Assembly (NCBI GenBank): GCA_965243835.1 | Contig: OZ251578.1 | Coordinates: forward strand, 434,001-498,000 | Reading direction: 5' to 3' | DNA length: 64,000 bases | Source: G965202665 sp965243835 | GTDB lineage: Bacteria > Actinomycetota > Acidimicrobiia > Spongiisociales > Spongiisociaceae | Shown: positions 16,950-24,356 of the stretch, one piece after another | How the letters are laid out: the number at the start of each line of letters is the position of its first letter | How positions within the stretch are numbered: the first letter of the stretch is position 1 | Notes under the pieces: model-generated | The model's input: only the letters and a program-made list of their open reading frames with translations | Databases searched by the model: none | Told to the model about the DNA's origin: nothing | Translations under genes and position numbers: made by a program

Positions 16950-17735
16950 ATGTCCAAGCCGATCCGCATCGCCATTCAACTGCCGCCCCAGCATTCCGAA
17001 TACCGGGACATCCGGTACGCCGCCCTGCGGGCCGATGAGGTGGGGGCGGACATTATCTACATCTGGGATCACTTCTTCCCCTTGTTCGGCGAGGCGGACG
17101 GCAAGCACTTCGAATGCTGGACGACGCTGTCCTCGCTGGCGGAGGCCACTTCCCGGGCGGAGCTGGGGGTGCTGGTCACCTGCTTCTCCTACCGCAATCC
17201 GCACCTGCTGGCCGATATGGCCCGCACCGTGGACCACATTTCCGAGGGGCGGCTGATCCTCGGTTTGGGATCGGGATGGTTTGAGCGGGACTACCGGGAA
17301 TACGGCTACGAGTTCGGAACCGCGGCCGGGCGGTTGCGGGCTCTGGACGCCGGATTGGAAATCATCAAATCCCGCTGGGAGCGTCTCAACCCGCCTCCTA
17401 CCCGGCGGATACCGATCCTGATCGGGGGCGGAGGGGAGAAGATGACCCTGCCCATCACCGCCCGCCACGCCGACTCCTGGCACAGCTTCGGGGAGCCGGA
17501 TGTGTTCCGTCACAAGAGCGGGGTGCTGGATCGGGCTTGCCGGGACATCGGGCGCGACCCGGCGGAGATCGAGCGTTCCATCACGGTGGGGGAGGACGGG
17601 TTTGAGACCGCAGGGCGGTTGGCGGAGCTGGGGGCTTCCCAGTTCGTGTTGCATATCAACGGGCCCGACTTTGACATGGCCCCCCTGGGAGCCTGGGCGG
17701 CCTGGCGGGACGATCGCAACGCCGGCGCCGGTTGA
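16950..17735 (+). CDS. F420-dependent luciferase-like oxidoreductase
   Basis: A 261-residue LLM-class flavin/F420 oxidoreductase. The barrel shows YIWDHFFPLFGE near residue 35, LGVLVTCFSYRNPHLLADMARTVD, the signature GRLILGLGSGWFERDY and PILIGGGGEKMTL. The family in actinobacteria reduces or oxidises small substrates with coenzyme F420; the substrate is not readable. The ATG at 16950 follows AGAGGAGA at a good distance. It is on its own 65 bp after the hydratase and 42 bp before the antiporter gene. Confidence 0.88.
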   Translation: MSKPIRIAIQLPPQHSEYRDIRYAALRADEVGADIIYIWDHFFPLFGEADGKHFECWTTLSSLAEATSRAELGVLVTCFSYRNPHLLADMARTVDHISEGRLILGLGSGWFERDYREYGYEFGTAAGRLRALDAGLEIIKSRWERLNPPPTRRIPILIGGGGEKMTLPITARHADSWHSFGEPDVFRHKSGVLDRACRDIGRDPAEIERSITVGEDGFETAGRLAELGASQFVLHINGPDFDMAPLGAWAAWRDDRNAGAG

Positions 17736-17777
17736 GCGCGTCCGGACGGGGTTCGGCCGCCGCCCCGGGACGAAGCC

Positions 17778-18737
17778 GTGTTTAGCCTGTTGTTGATCGG
17801 GGCGGGCGTCGCCCTGTTGTGGGTAGCGGCCGATCATTTCGTGACGGCGGCTACCCGGCTGGCGCGCATTTGGCGGGCTTCGCCGGTACTGATCGGGGCG
17901 CTGGTGGTCGGGTTCGGAACTTCCGCTCCGGAGATGACGGTGAGCGTGGTGTCGGCCGTGCGGGGGGAGTTGGCCGAGTCGGTGGGGAACGTGGTGGGTT
18001 CCAACGCGGCCAACCTGTCGCTGGTGCTGGGGTTGAGCGCGGCCTTGGCCCCGATGGCCGGCCAGGCCCGTCTGATGCGCCGGGAAGGGTTGCTGACGCT
18101 GGGGGCGATGGCGGTTGCGGCCTGGGCGGTGTGGGACGATTCCCTGGGACGGACGGAAGGGTGGCTGTTGCTGTTGGGGATGGCGGGGGCGGTGGTTTTG
18201 CTGTTCGTCTGGTCCGGTCGCGACTTCCGGGCCGGGATAACCCCGCCGGTAGTGGCGGGCCTGGGCGAAGACGAGGGGGGGTACCGGTTGGGCGGGGAGT
18301 TGTTTCGGGCGGCCTGGTCGCTGGGGGGGATTGTGGCCGGGTCGTGGTTTTTGGTGGAAGGAGGGGACCGCACCGCGCAGGCCCTGGGCCTGACCGGAGG
18401 GTTCGTGGGGGCCACCATTTTCGCGTTGGGCACCAGCCTGCCCGAGTTGGCCACCACCTTGGCCGCCGCCCGGCGCCGGGCCAACGCGTTGGTGTTGGGC
18501 AACCTGCTGGGTTCCAACATGTTCAATTCGCTGCTGGTGCTGGGAACGGTGGGGGCGGTGGGACCGGGAACGATCGGCGAACGCCGCCTGGGGGAGTACG
18601 GGGTGATGATGGCCATTGGCGTATTGGTGATCGTGCTGGGGGCCGCCCGCCGCCGCTTGGCCCGGAGCGACGGCTTGGCGTTGCTGGCCTCGTTCGCCAT
18701 TTTCCTAGCCGTAGTAGCCCAAAACACCACCGTCTAG
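17778..18737 (+). CDS. Calcium/sodium antiporter, CaCA family
   Basis: An integral membrane cation/calcium exchanger of 319 residues. The two inverted alpha repeats are visible as GFGTSAPEMTVSVVSA followed by GNVVGSNAANL, and ALGTSLPELATTLAAARR followed by LGNLLGSNMFN. The acidic residues of these loops bind Ca and Na. About ten hydrophobic helices flank a short hydrophilic loop with charged residues (LGEDEGG). The start is GTG 17778. The HicB-like gene follows after 10 bp, probably on the same transcript. Confidence 0.92.
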   Translation: MFSLLLIGAGVALLWVAADHFVTAATRLARIWRASPVLIGALVVGFGTSAPEMTVSVVSAVRGELAESVGNVVGSNAANLSLVLGLSAALAPMAGQARLMRREGLLTLGAMAVAAWAVWDDSLGRTEGWLLLLGMAGAVVLLFVWSGRDFRAGITPPVVAGLGEDEGGYRLGGELFRAAWSLGGIVAGSWFLVEGGDRTAQALGLTGGFVGATIFALGTSLPELATTLAAARRRANALVLGNLLGSNMFNSLLVLGTVGAVGPGTIGERRLGEYGVMMAIGVLVIVLGAARRRLARSDGLALLASFAIFLAVVAQNTTV

Positions 18738-18747
18738 GATAGGGCTG

Positions 18748-18936
18748 ATGCGAGTGAAACTGGAACACGACCCCGAAACCGGCGCCTGGGGCGCTTACCT
18801 GCCCGAGTTGCCGGGCCTGTTTGCGGTCGGGTCTTCCGCCGCGGAGGCCCGGGAGCGGGCATTGGAGGCGGCGGCCGATTGCCGGGACTGGCTGTTGGCC
18901 GCCCCCCAACCGACCGATCCCCCCGCCGACCGGTAA
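18748..18936 (+). CDS. HicB-like small protein
   Basis: A 62-residue protein of the HicB / UPF0150 fold: it opens with MRVKLEHDPETGAWGAYLPELPGLFAVG and continues with an AEARERALEAA helix. HicB proteins usually neutralise a HicA toxin, but no HicA (double-stranded RNA-binding, His-containing) reading frame is found beside it and there is no C-terminal DNA-binding domain. It may therefore be an orphan. A second HicB-like gene is at 31421-31621. Confidence 0.65.
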   Translation: MRVKLEHDPETGAWGAYLPELPGLFAVGSSAAEARERALEAAADCRDWLLAAPQPTDPPADR

Positions 18937-18986
18937 TCCCCGGTCCGGCCTAAAACCCCAGCGTACAGGCACTTTTGTCGACTGAT

Positions 18987-19016
18987 TTGACAACCCCATC
19001 CCAGAGGTGGTATATT
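18987..19016 (+). promoter_or_regulatory. Consensus promoter, very short leader
   Basis: TTGACA (18987-18992) and TATATT (19011-19016) are separated by 18 bp. The start codon of the next gene is at 19024, so initiation about seven bases after the -10 box would give a leaderless or nearly leaderless mRNA, common in actinobacteria. No ribosome binding site precedes the ATG, which agrees. Confidence 0.75.
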
Positions 19017-19023
19017 TTACGGT

Positions 19024-19632
19024 ATGAAATCCGATACTTTTTCCACCAACCAGGAAGCGGTATTAGACTTGCTGGGAGACGAGTTGCTTTCTGGGTTTGC
19101 CTCCGCCGTGCGGTCCACCCAAGAGAGGGTACGCAAATTCCAAGATGCGCTACCCGAGTTGGCTCAGCCGTTGGAGACTAGGGGATGGGCGAACATTGTT
19201 CATGACTGGCTATGGTCTTCCCTCAAGGCTGAAGTTGACCAGATGAGTGAGGTTGAAATAAGGGAGGAGGGGCAGACCCGGGAATTGGTGGTGCAACATA
19301 ACGTGCGTATTCGGGTCAAAAAAATTAGGGGAGGAGCGATTTCTTCTTACCCTACCCAGTCAGCCAGGTTATTCTATGAGCATACAGACCAACTTCTCCT
19401 GTTCGAGTTTGATAAAGCAGAAAAGTTAAATTTGGTGTTTGGATATGAGTGGGACCCGGGCCATGAAGCGATTTTGGCGGCTAACGTTTCCTATCCTTTG
19501 AATATGAAAAAGGCCTTGTGGGTGCACAATTTGAGAATTGAACCAGATGTCGCCTATGACGGCACTCCGCAATTGGATGCTCCCGTACTGGCTGGTTTAT
19601 TTCCTACCGAGAACGAAGAGGGTGTAGGTTGA
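19024..19632 (+). CDS. Unknown protein paired with an XRE/ImmA-IrrE protease
   Basis: A 202-residue protein that I do not recognise. It is predicted soluble, with an N-terminal helical part, a central mixed region (VQHNVRIRVKKIRGG) and a beta-rich C-terminal half (LLLFEFDKAEKLNLVFGYEWDPG). Its base composition is visibly more AT-rich than the housekeeping genes before it. It is expressed from a strong short-leader promoter and overlaps the next gene, an XRE-ImmA/IrrE fusion, by four bases. In comparable pairs the peptidase cleaves or controls its partner, so this could be the partner or effector of a stress or phage-response switch; that is inference. Confidence 0.7.
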   Translation: MKSDTFSTNQEAVLDLLGDELLSGFASAVRSTQERVRKFQDALPELAQPLETRGWANIVHDWLWSSLKAEVDQMSEVEIREEGQTRELVVQHNVRIRVKKIRGGAISSYPTQSARLFYEHTDQLLLFEFDKAEKLNLVFGYEWDPGHEAILAANVSYPLNMKKALWVHNLRIEPDVAYDGTPQLDAPVLAGLFPTENEEGVG

Positions 19633-20696
19633 GGCCGGGTTCGGCCTTCGGTGAGACACTGACAACGGCCCGGGTGGCCGCCGGGTGGACGCAGGAGCGG
19701 TTGGCGAAGCAGGTCGGGGTAACGCAGGTCGCGCTGTCGCGTTATGAGAGCGATCAACGCCAACCGGATGACGAAACCCGGGATCGTTTGGCGGGGGCGT
19801 TGGGGTTGACCGGACGGTTCTTGGGGCAAGCCGCCTTGGTAAGGGGCGGCTTGGCGGTGTACGCCCATGCCCGGCGCCGGGCCGCGGCGTCGGCGCGGGT
19901 GTGGAACAGGCTGGAGGCGCGGCTGAACATTTTGCGCCTGCAAATGCACCGGTTGCTGACCGTGGTCGACTTTGATGTTCCCAATATACTCTCCACCCTG
20001 GATCCGTTGGATTACACGCCCGACGCGGCCGCCCGCCTGACCCGGGCGCAGTGGAGGATGAGGATGGGGCCGGTACGCGGCATAACCGGTTGGATGGAAG
20101 CAGCGGGTTGCGTGGTGTTGCCATTGGACTTCGGCACGCCCCGGATCGACGCCATATCCCAGTGGGTGTACCCTTATCCGGTGGTGTTGGTCAACTCGCA
20201 GTTGCCCACCGACCGCCTGCGTTTTACCTTGGCCCACGAGTTGGGGCACTTGGTGTTGCATGGAGCCCCGGTTCAGCTGTCATCCGAAAAAGAGGTGGAG
20301 CAGGAGGCTACGGATTACGCGGCCGAGTTCCTGATGCCCGCCGATGTGATACGCCCCGACCTGCGTAATCTTAAGTTCAACCAGCTCAGCGGATTGAAAC
20401 GAAAATGGATGGTGTCGATGGCCGCCTTGGTGGAGCGGGCCTATCGACTGCAGACCATCACCGGCGCGCAACGCACCTCCCTGTACAAGGGCCTCAGCGC
20501 CAAGGGATGGCGCAAACGGGAGCCGCTCAGCGAGCAACTCCCCCCCGAGGAGCCCGCCATCCCCGCCTTGATCGTCGATCGACTTCGCAGACTTCGCTAC
20601 ACCGCGGCCGAGATCGCCGAGTTCGGAGGGTTCGCCGATGTGGAGCGGGCCGCGCAGGTGTTGCCCCTGCGCCAGGGCCTGCGGGTGGTCCGATAA
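19629..20696 (+). CDS. XRE-family regulator fused to ImmA/IrrE metallopeptidase
   Basis: A 355-residue two-domain protein. Residues 5-60 are an XRE helix-turn-helix (WTQERLAKQVGVTQVALSRYE), and the C-terminal half is a zinc peptidase with HELGH in FTLAHELGHLVLHG and the downstream EQEATDYAAEFLMP typical of ImmA/IrrE. ImmA from ICEBs1 and IrrE from Deinococcus cut repressors after a stress signal; in this fused form the protein may both bind and be relieved from its own promoter. The start is TTG 19629 within the upstream stop, giving tight coupling. The target could be the upstream 202-residue protein (inference). Confidence 0.85.
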   Translation: MRPGSAFGETLTTARVAAGWTQERLAKQVGVTQVALSRYESDQRQPDDETRDRLAGALGLTGRFLGQAALVRGGLAVYAHARRRAAASARVWNRLEARLNILRLQMHRLLTVVDFDVPNILSTLDPLDYTPDAAARLTRAQWRMRMGPVRGITGWMEAAGCVVLPLDFGTPRIDAISQWVYPYPVVLVNSQLPTDRLRFTLAHELGHLVLHGAPVQLSSEKEVEQEATDYAAEFLMPADVIRPDLRNLKFNQLSGLKRKWMVSMAALVERAYRLQTITGAQRTSLYKGLSAKGWRKREPLSEQLPPEEPAIPALIVDRLRRLRYTAAEIAEFGGFADVERAAQVLPLRQGLRVVR

Positions 20697-20705
20697 TCCC
20701 CCCGG

Positions 20706-21383
20706 TTACCCGTTGTCTAGTTTTTCCTTGAGGAAATCGTAGATTTTTCTTTGCACCTGTTCACGAGCGCGTTTGACTGGACCGGTATTTGCTACCGCCC
20801 GTACGCGTCCTTTGTCGTCAAACTCGTAGTCGTCTTTGTAAGCGCGGTTGCAGAATTGGCATTGCGGGATGGTATTTGACAGGTCATCAGGCAGGTTCGG
20901 GTTCTGGTGCCCCTTTTGCAACTTGATGACATCACCGCCGTACCGCGGGTCGGGTTCATCTTGTATGCCGCCACAGGTGGCGCATCTGTTCCCAAAGGCT
21001 TTGACCACTCCTTCAAAATCTTCGGCTGTTACGCGTCCTTGCCTACGGGTTTGTTCGTTCACAAATTCCGGACTAGGTGAATACGGGTTTTTGAGTACGT
21101 GGCTTCCTCCTCCGGATGGTTCAATATTCCATCCGTCCCGCTTCAGATGTCTAACCTGTTGATCGCGGGCCGCGTTCGGAAACTCTCGTCGCACGGCATC
21201 AGAAACAACGTCTTTATGTACAGGCTCACCTTTAAAATGCATGAGCATTGCCAGATGAATCCACTTCTGACTTGTCTGCGCAGGAAGATTCACACCATGT
21301 TGATCAAGATATGTTTTGTGGATTCGGGCAGCCTCTTGGTAGGCAACCGTCAGTTGTTCGCGAGAGGGCAGTTCATAAGCCAT
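20706..21383 (-). CDS. Putative type II restriction endonuclease, HNH/zinc type
   Basis: A 225-residue nuclease candidate. The C-terminal half has a beta-beta-alpha-metal (HNH-like) layout with zinc cysteines CATCGG and CQFC flanking GHQNPNLPDDLSN and an N near the end (FCNRAYKDD). The N-terminal half holds a helical region that may read DNA. It overlaps the 3-prime end of the methyltransferase gene by 11 bp; the start at ATG 21383 is chosen because longer frames intrude further into that gene. Base composition is lower in GC than its surroundings, consistent with acquisition. Specificity cannot be read. Confidence 0.8.
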   Translation of the reverse strand: MAYELPSREQLTVAYQEAARIHKTYLDQHGVNLPAQTSQKWIHLAMLMHFKGEPVHKDVVSDAVRREFPNAARDQQVRHLKRDGWNIEPSGGGSHVLKNPYSPSPEFVNEQTRRQGRVTAEDFEGVVKAFGNRCATCGGIQDEPDPRYGGDVIKLQKGHQNPNLPDDLSNTIPQCQFCNRAYKDDYEFDDKGRVRAVANTGPVKRAREQVQRKIYDFLKEKLDNG

Positions 21384-22314
21384 TGGCAATCCGCGCTTCC
21401 GCCACTGCCGCCATTTGCTCATCAATCTCAAATCCTATAAAAGGTTTTCCCTCGGCTTGCGATGCCACCCCGGTTGATCCGGAACCAGCGAATGGATCCA
21501 TCACCAAGGCATCATCTCCGTCTGCGCAGAAGATTCTCACAAGATGCCGCAATAGGTCGACCGGTTTGGCGGTCATATGCCCGAAACGCTCTCGGGGTTT
21601 GCCAGCCGGTATCACAGTGCCTGGAAACCGACCCGGTTCAATCAGCGGAGTACTGGTGTCGATGAGACCCACCCGATACTTCATCCAGTTGTCGACGAAA
21701 GTACCTTCCCGGGGGGCCTGTGCCAGGATGATTGATTCCATCTGCGGTTTCAGTTGCGGAGTTTTGCGTCCTTTTAAGGATTTGATGATGGCTCTTTTTT
21801 CCGCCTCCGGTATTTGGCGTTTACGTACAAAGTGTTCCTGTGTAAAGGCTTTGGCCTGTCCTTCGTACCGCCAAGCCAGCAGGTCTCGAATTTCGAAGCC
21901 GGCGTCCTCTATGGCGGTCGTTGTCCGGTGCGCCAGTCTCGGTTGAGAAAAACAGAGCACGAAACCGCCAGGTCGAATGATTCGCATCCATTCGACGGCG
22001 ATTGGCTGCATAAATCGGTACAGCGCCTTGCCTTGGGCGGGATCGAACTTCATGCCGACCGGCATTCCCCCTACTACACCTCCGCGTACCCGCGAACGCA
22101 GGCGGGCATGGTCCCATTTGTCGTCCATGCCGTCAATGAAATAAGGCGGGTCGGTGAGGATCATGGAAATGGACTTGTCCTCCAGGTCCCGCATTCCGAT
22201 TCGGCAGTCCACGGGCTTAACCCACCGGCCCGCGGGCTGTCCCTGTCGTTGCCCTGTTTTCAGCCCGGCCAGTTCAGTTGCCGTTTCTCTGACGTTTATC
22301 GTCATTTGCCGCAT
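21373..22314 (-). CDS. Site-specific DNA methyltransferase (N4-cytosine/N6-adenine)
   Basis: A 313-residue amino-methyltransferase that should protect the host from the adjacent nuclease. Motif IV is DPPY in ILTDPPYFIDGMDDKW, and motif I is DPFAGSGSTG near the C-terminus, giving the beta-class order. The region between them (about residues 80-250) would include the target-recognition segment. I start at ATG 22314 because AGGAAGG lies about nine bases upstream; ATG 22353 or TTG 22380 are possible. It is the first gene of a two-gene unit with the endonuclease, the order expected for a mobile type II system. Confidence 0.9.
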   Translation of the reverse strand: MRQMTINVRETATELAGLKTGQRQGQPAGRWVKPVDCRIGMRDLEDKSISMILTDPPYFIDGMDDKWDHARLRSRVRGGVVGGMPVGMKFDPAQGKALYRFMQPIAVEWMRIIRPGGFVLCFSQPRLAHRTTTAIEDAGFEIRDLLAWRYEGQAKAFTQEHFVRKRQIPEAEKRAIIKSLKGRKTPQLKPQMESIILAQAPREGTFVDNWMKYRVGLIDTSTPLIEPGRFPGTVIPAGKPRERFGHMTAKPVDLLRHLVRIFCADGDDALVMDPFAGSGSTGVASQAEGKPFIGFEIDEQMAAVAEARIANGL

Positions 22315-22407
22315 GGCGCCTACCTTCCTAACCGCGGTCCTCGGCGTTGCCATCCTTATTGTAACGGACCGGTGAGACAAATTCGAGATGTCCGATGAGG
22401 GTTGGGG

Positions 22408-23181
22408 TCAGGGGGTGTGGCGGCGGAGGTGGACGCGGTAGGTGTAGCGCTGGGGGTGGAAGTGGCTGATGGCCAGCTCCAAGGGGGTCTGGTTCTCGTC
22501 CCGGTACAGGCGGTCCACATGCAGGACCGGTTGGCCGGGCTCGATGTTGATGTGCCGGGCGATCCCGGCCGGGGCGGGCACCGCCGTCAGGCTCATATCG
22601 GCCTGGGCGGCCCGGCGTCCCGCCACCCGCTCCATGCACCCGATGACCGTGATTTCGCTGGTCGCCCCCGGTTCGGCCAGCTCCGGCATCTCCGACAGGA
22701 CGGCCCCGATTTCCACCGGAACGTAAATGTCGGTCACGCAGAACGGAACCCCCTCGTGCAGGCGCCGGACCCTCCCGGCGGCTACCAGGTCCGTGTCCTG
22801 TTGTAGCAACCGGGCGACCCCGATGTCCACCGTGCGGCGGAAGGGGGTCAGCGTTTCCATGGCGGTGTCGATGGACAAGGCCAGAATTTCCTCCACCGAC
22901 CCGAACTGCCGCATGTATCGCCGGTGGGAGGGGGTGGCGAAAGTCCCTTTGCCGGGCACCCGGTACACCAGCCCTTCCGACACCAGATCCTGATAAGCGC
23001 GGCGCACCGTCTGCCGGCTGACCCCGTGCCGGTCCGCCAACTCCGCCTCGGTGGGGAGGCGATCGCCCTCCGGGAACTCCCCGGAAAGGATGGCCCCGGC
23101 CAGGGAGCGGGCCAGCGCGGTGTAGGCGCTGCCTGGTTTTCGGTCGGAGCCCCGTTCCCCGGCTATCGCGACGGCGGTCAT
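22408..23181 (-). CDS. GntR-family regulator with UTRA effector domain
   Basis: A 257-residue transcription factor with an N-terminal winged helix (LPTEAELADRHGVSRQTVRRAYQDL, residues about 40-65, read in two adjoining parts) and a C-terminal UTRA ligand-binding domain (RVRRLHEGVPFCVTDIYVP and PVLHVDRLYRDENQTPLE). It is the last gene of the minus-strand monooxygenase cluster, eight bases after the ABM gene, so it is the likely local regulator, responding to the substrate or product. Its operator is not proven; an inverted repeat upstream of the cluster is listed separately. Confidence 0.88.
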   Translation of the reverse strand: MTAVAIAGERGSDRKPGSAYTALARSLAGAILSGEFPEGDRLPTEAELADRHGVSRQTVRRAYQDLVSEGLVYRVPGKGTFATPSHRRYMRQFGSVEEILALSIDTAMETLTPFRRTVDIGVARLLQQDTDLVAAGRVRRLHEGVPFCVTDIYVPVEIGAVLSEMPELAEPGATSEITVIGCMERVAGRRAAQADMSLTAVPAPAGIARHINIEPGQPVLHVDRLYRDENQTPLELAISHFHPQRYTYRVHLRRHTP

Positions 23182-23188
23182 CGGGTTC

Positions 23189-23491
23189 CTATTCCTCCGC
23201 CGGTTCCAGCAGTTCCAGCAACGCCACCGTGCGGTCGGCCAGCAAAGGCCGGATGTGCTTCACCCCCAGGCCGTTGAAATGCTCGGAGGCGACATGGGCG
23301 TCGAAGGCGGCCTGATCCTCGTACTGTTCGTAGAGGACGAAAACGGCCTGGTCGTCGCGGGAGCGGTGGGCGTTGAACGTCACGCACCCCGGCTCGGCCC
23401 GGGTCAGCGCGATATATTCCGTCAGCAACTCCGCCACTTGCTCTTCGTTGCCTTCGGCGACCCGATAGGTGGCCAGCACATTGATCATTTG
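23189..23491 (-). CDS. Antibiotic-biosynthesis-monooxygenase (ABM) domain protein
   Basis: A 100-residue ferredoxin-like alpha/beta protein of the ABM/YgiN type: MINVLATYRVAEGNEEQV, EPGCVTFNAHRSRDD and FVLYEQYEDQAAFDAH with the conserved HVASEHF. Such proteins oxidise quinols or polyketide-like phenolics without a cofactor, or remove reactive quinones. The start at ATG 23491 follows GGAAAGGAAAA. Its place in the diiron monooxygenase operon suggests that it handles a hydroxylated or quinone product (inference). Confidence 0.85.
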   Translation of the reverse strand, partial: QMINVLATYRVAEGNEEQVAELLTEYIALTRAEPGCVTFNAHRSRDDQAVFVLYEQYEDQAAFDAHVASEHFNGLGVKHIRPLLADRTVALLELLEPAEE

Positions 23492-23529
23492 TTTTCCTTT
23501 CCGTAGTCGGTCGTTCCGGTGGGCCCGGT

Positions 23530-23931
23530 TCACATCGTGGAAAATCCGATTTCCCGCAACTGCCGGCGGGCCTCCCCGGTTACCTCGTCCGGAGTCCACG
23601 GCGGGTCGAACACCCACTCCACCGCAATGTCGTCCAGCAACCCGTCCCCCACCAGCGCGGTGCGCATCTGGTCTTCGAACACCGAGTTGAGCGGGCAGAA
23701 CCGGTTGGTCAAAGTCATCTGCAGGTCCGCCCGCCGGCCGCTGATCGAGATGCGGCGGATGAACCCCAGGTCCACGATGTTAACACCCAGATCGGGGTCG
23801 ATCACCCGCCGCAACGATTCCCGGATGCGCTCCTCCAAGGAGCCGCCCTCCGGCGCGGCGGGGGGCGCGGCCTTCCCGGGGCGGGGGGAGACGGACACCG
23901 CCACCGGCTCGGAGGGGGAGGGGCCGTTCAC
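23530..23931 (-). CDS. MIP18/DUF59-family Fe-S cluster assembly protein
   Basis: A 133-residue protein. After a Pro-rich leader of about 30 residues comes a MIP18/PaaD-like domain: RESLRRVIDPDLGVNIVDLGFI, ADLQMTLTNRFCPLNSVFEDQM with the conserved cysteine, and WTPDEVTGEARRQL. The family delivers or assembles iron-sulphur or related iron centres; homologues accompany several multicomponent oxygenases. It overlaps the L22-like gene (GTGA) upstream, so both are made together, and its likely clients are the Rieske ferredoxin or the diiron hydroxylase of this operon. Confidence 0.85.
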   Translation of the reverse strand: MNGPSPSEPVAVSVSPRPGKAAPPAAPEGGSLEERIRESLRRVIDPDLGVNIVDLGFIRRISISGRRADLQMTLTNRFCPLNSVFEDQMRTALVGDGLLDDIAVEWVFDPPWTPDEVTGEARRQLREIGFSTM

Positions 23932-24356
23932 AACGACTCCCCCCGAAGATGGGCATGGCCGTTGCCCGCCGGATTGGACAGGAACATGTCGGCGGCGGGC
24001 GGCGGGGCGGTGACCGCCAGCTCGATGGCGATCCCGGTGGTGCGGGTGGTTATCCAGTCGGCGATTCCGTGCGCCATGCGCCGCAGGCGGGTGATCACCT
24101 CCCCGTCTTCCACTTCCCAGGCGGCCACCGTCAGGTGGCGGGGGTCGATCCCCAGCCGCCGGGCTTCGGCCAAACCCTGCTCGAACACCCGGGCCAGCGG
24201 GGCGCTGATCATTCCCGGCCGGAACTTCACCGCCCGGTAGGCCTCGGCGGCGGTCATTCCCTCGGTGCGGGCCAGGATGCGCCGGGCGGCCTCCTGCTCC
24301 ACCCGCACGTTGTTTTTGCGGGCGGTCACCGTCTCCGGCAGGGGAAATTCGGTCAT
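23928..24356 (-). CDS. Ribosomal protein uL22-like protein in monooxygenase operon
   Basis: A 142-residue protein that aligns by eye along the whole length of bacterial uL22: NNVRVEQEAARRIL matches the start of helix 1, MTAAEAYRAVKFRPG the segment before helix 2, SAPLARVFEQGLAEA the KVLESAIANAE helix, DPRHLTVAAWEVEDG the following strand, and RLRRMAHGIADWITTRTTGI the RPRARGRA...RTSHITV end. A short His-containing tail (GNGHAHLRGESL) follows. It overlaps the reductase stop by ATGA and the MIP18 gene by GTGA, so it is a true operon member. It is not in a ribosomal protein operon, and the basic loop that lines the exit tunnel is less basic. Role unknown; possibly a moonlighting or assembly factor. 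Confidence 0.72.
   Translation of the reverse strand: MTEFPLPETVTARKNNVRVEQEAARRILARTEGMTAAEAYRAVKFRPGMISAPLARVFEQGLAEARRLGIDPRHLTVAAWEVEDGEVITRLRRMAHGIADWITTRTTGIAIELAVTAPPPAADMFLSNPAGNGHAHLRGESL

Noticed and set aside
18748..18936. HicA-HicB toxin-antitoxin pair
   Set aside because: Only the HicB-like member is found here and at 31421; no small HicA frame is adjacent to either.
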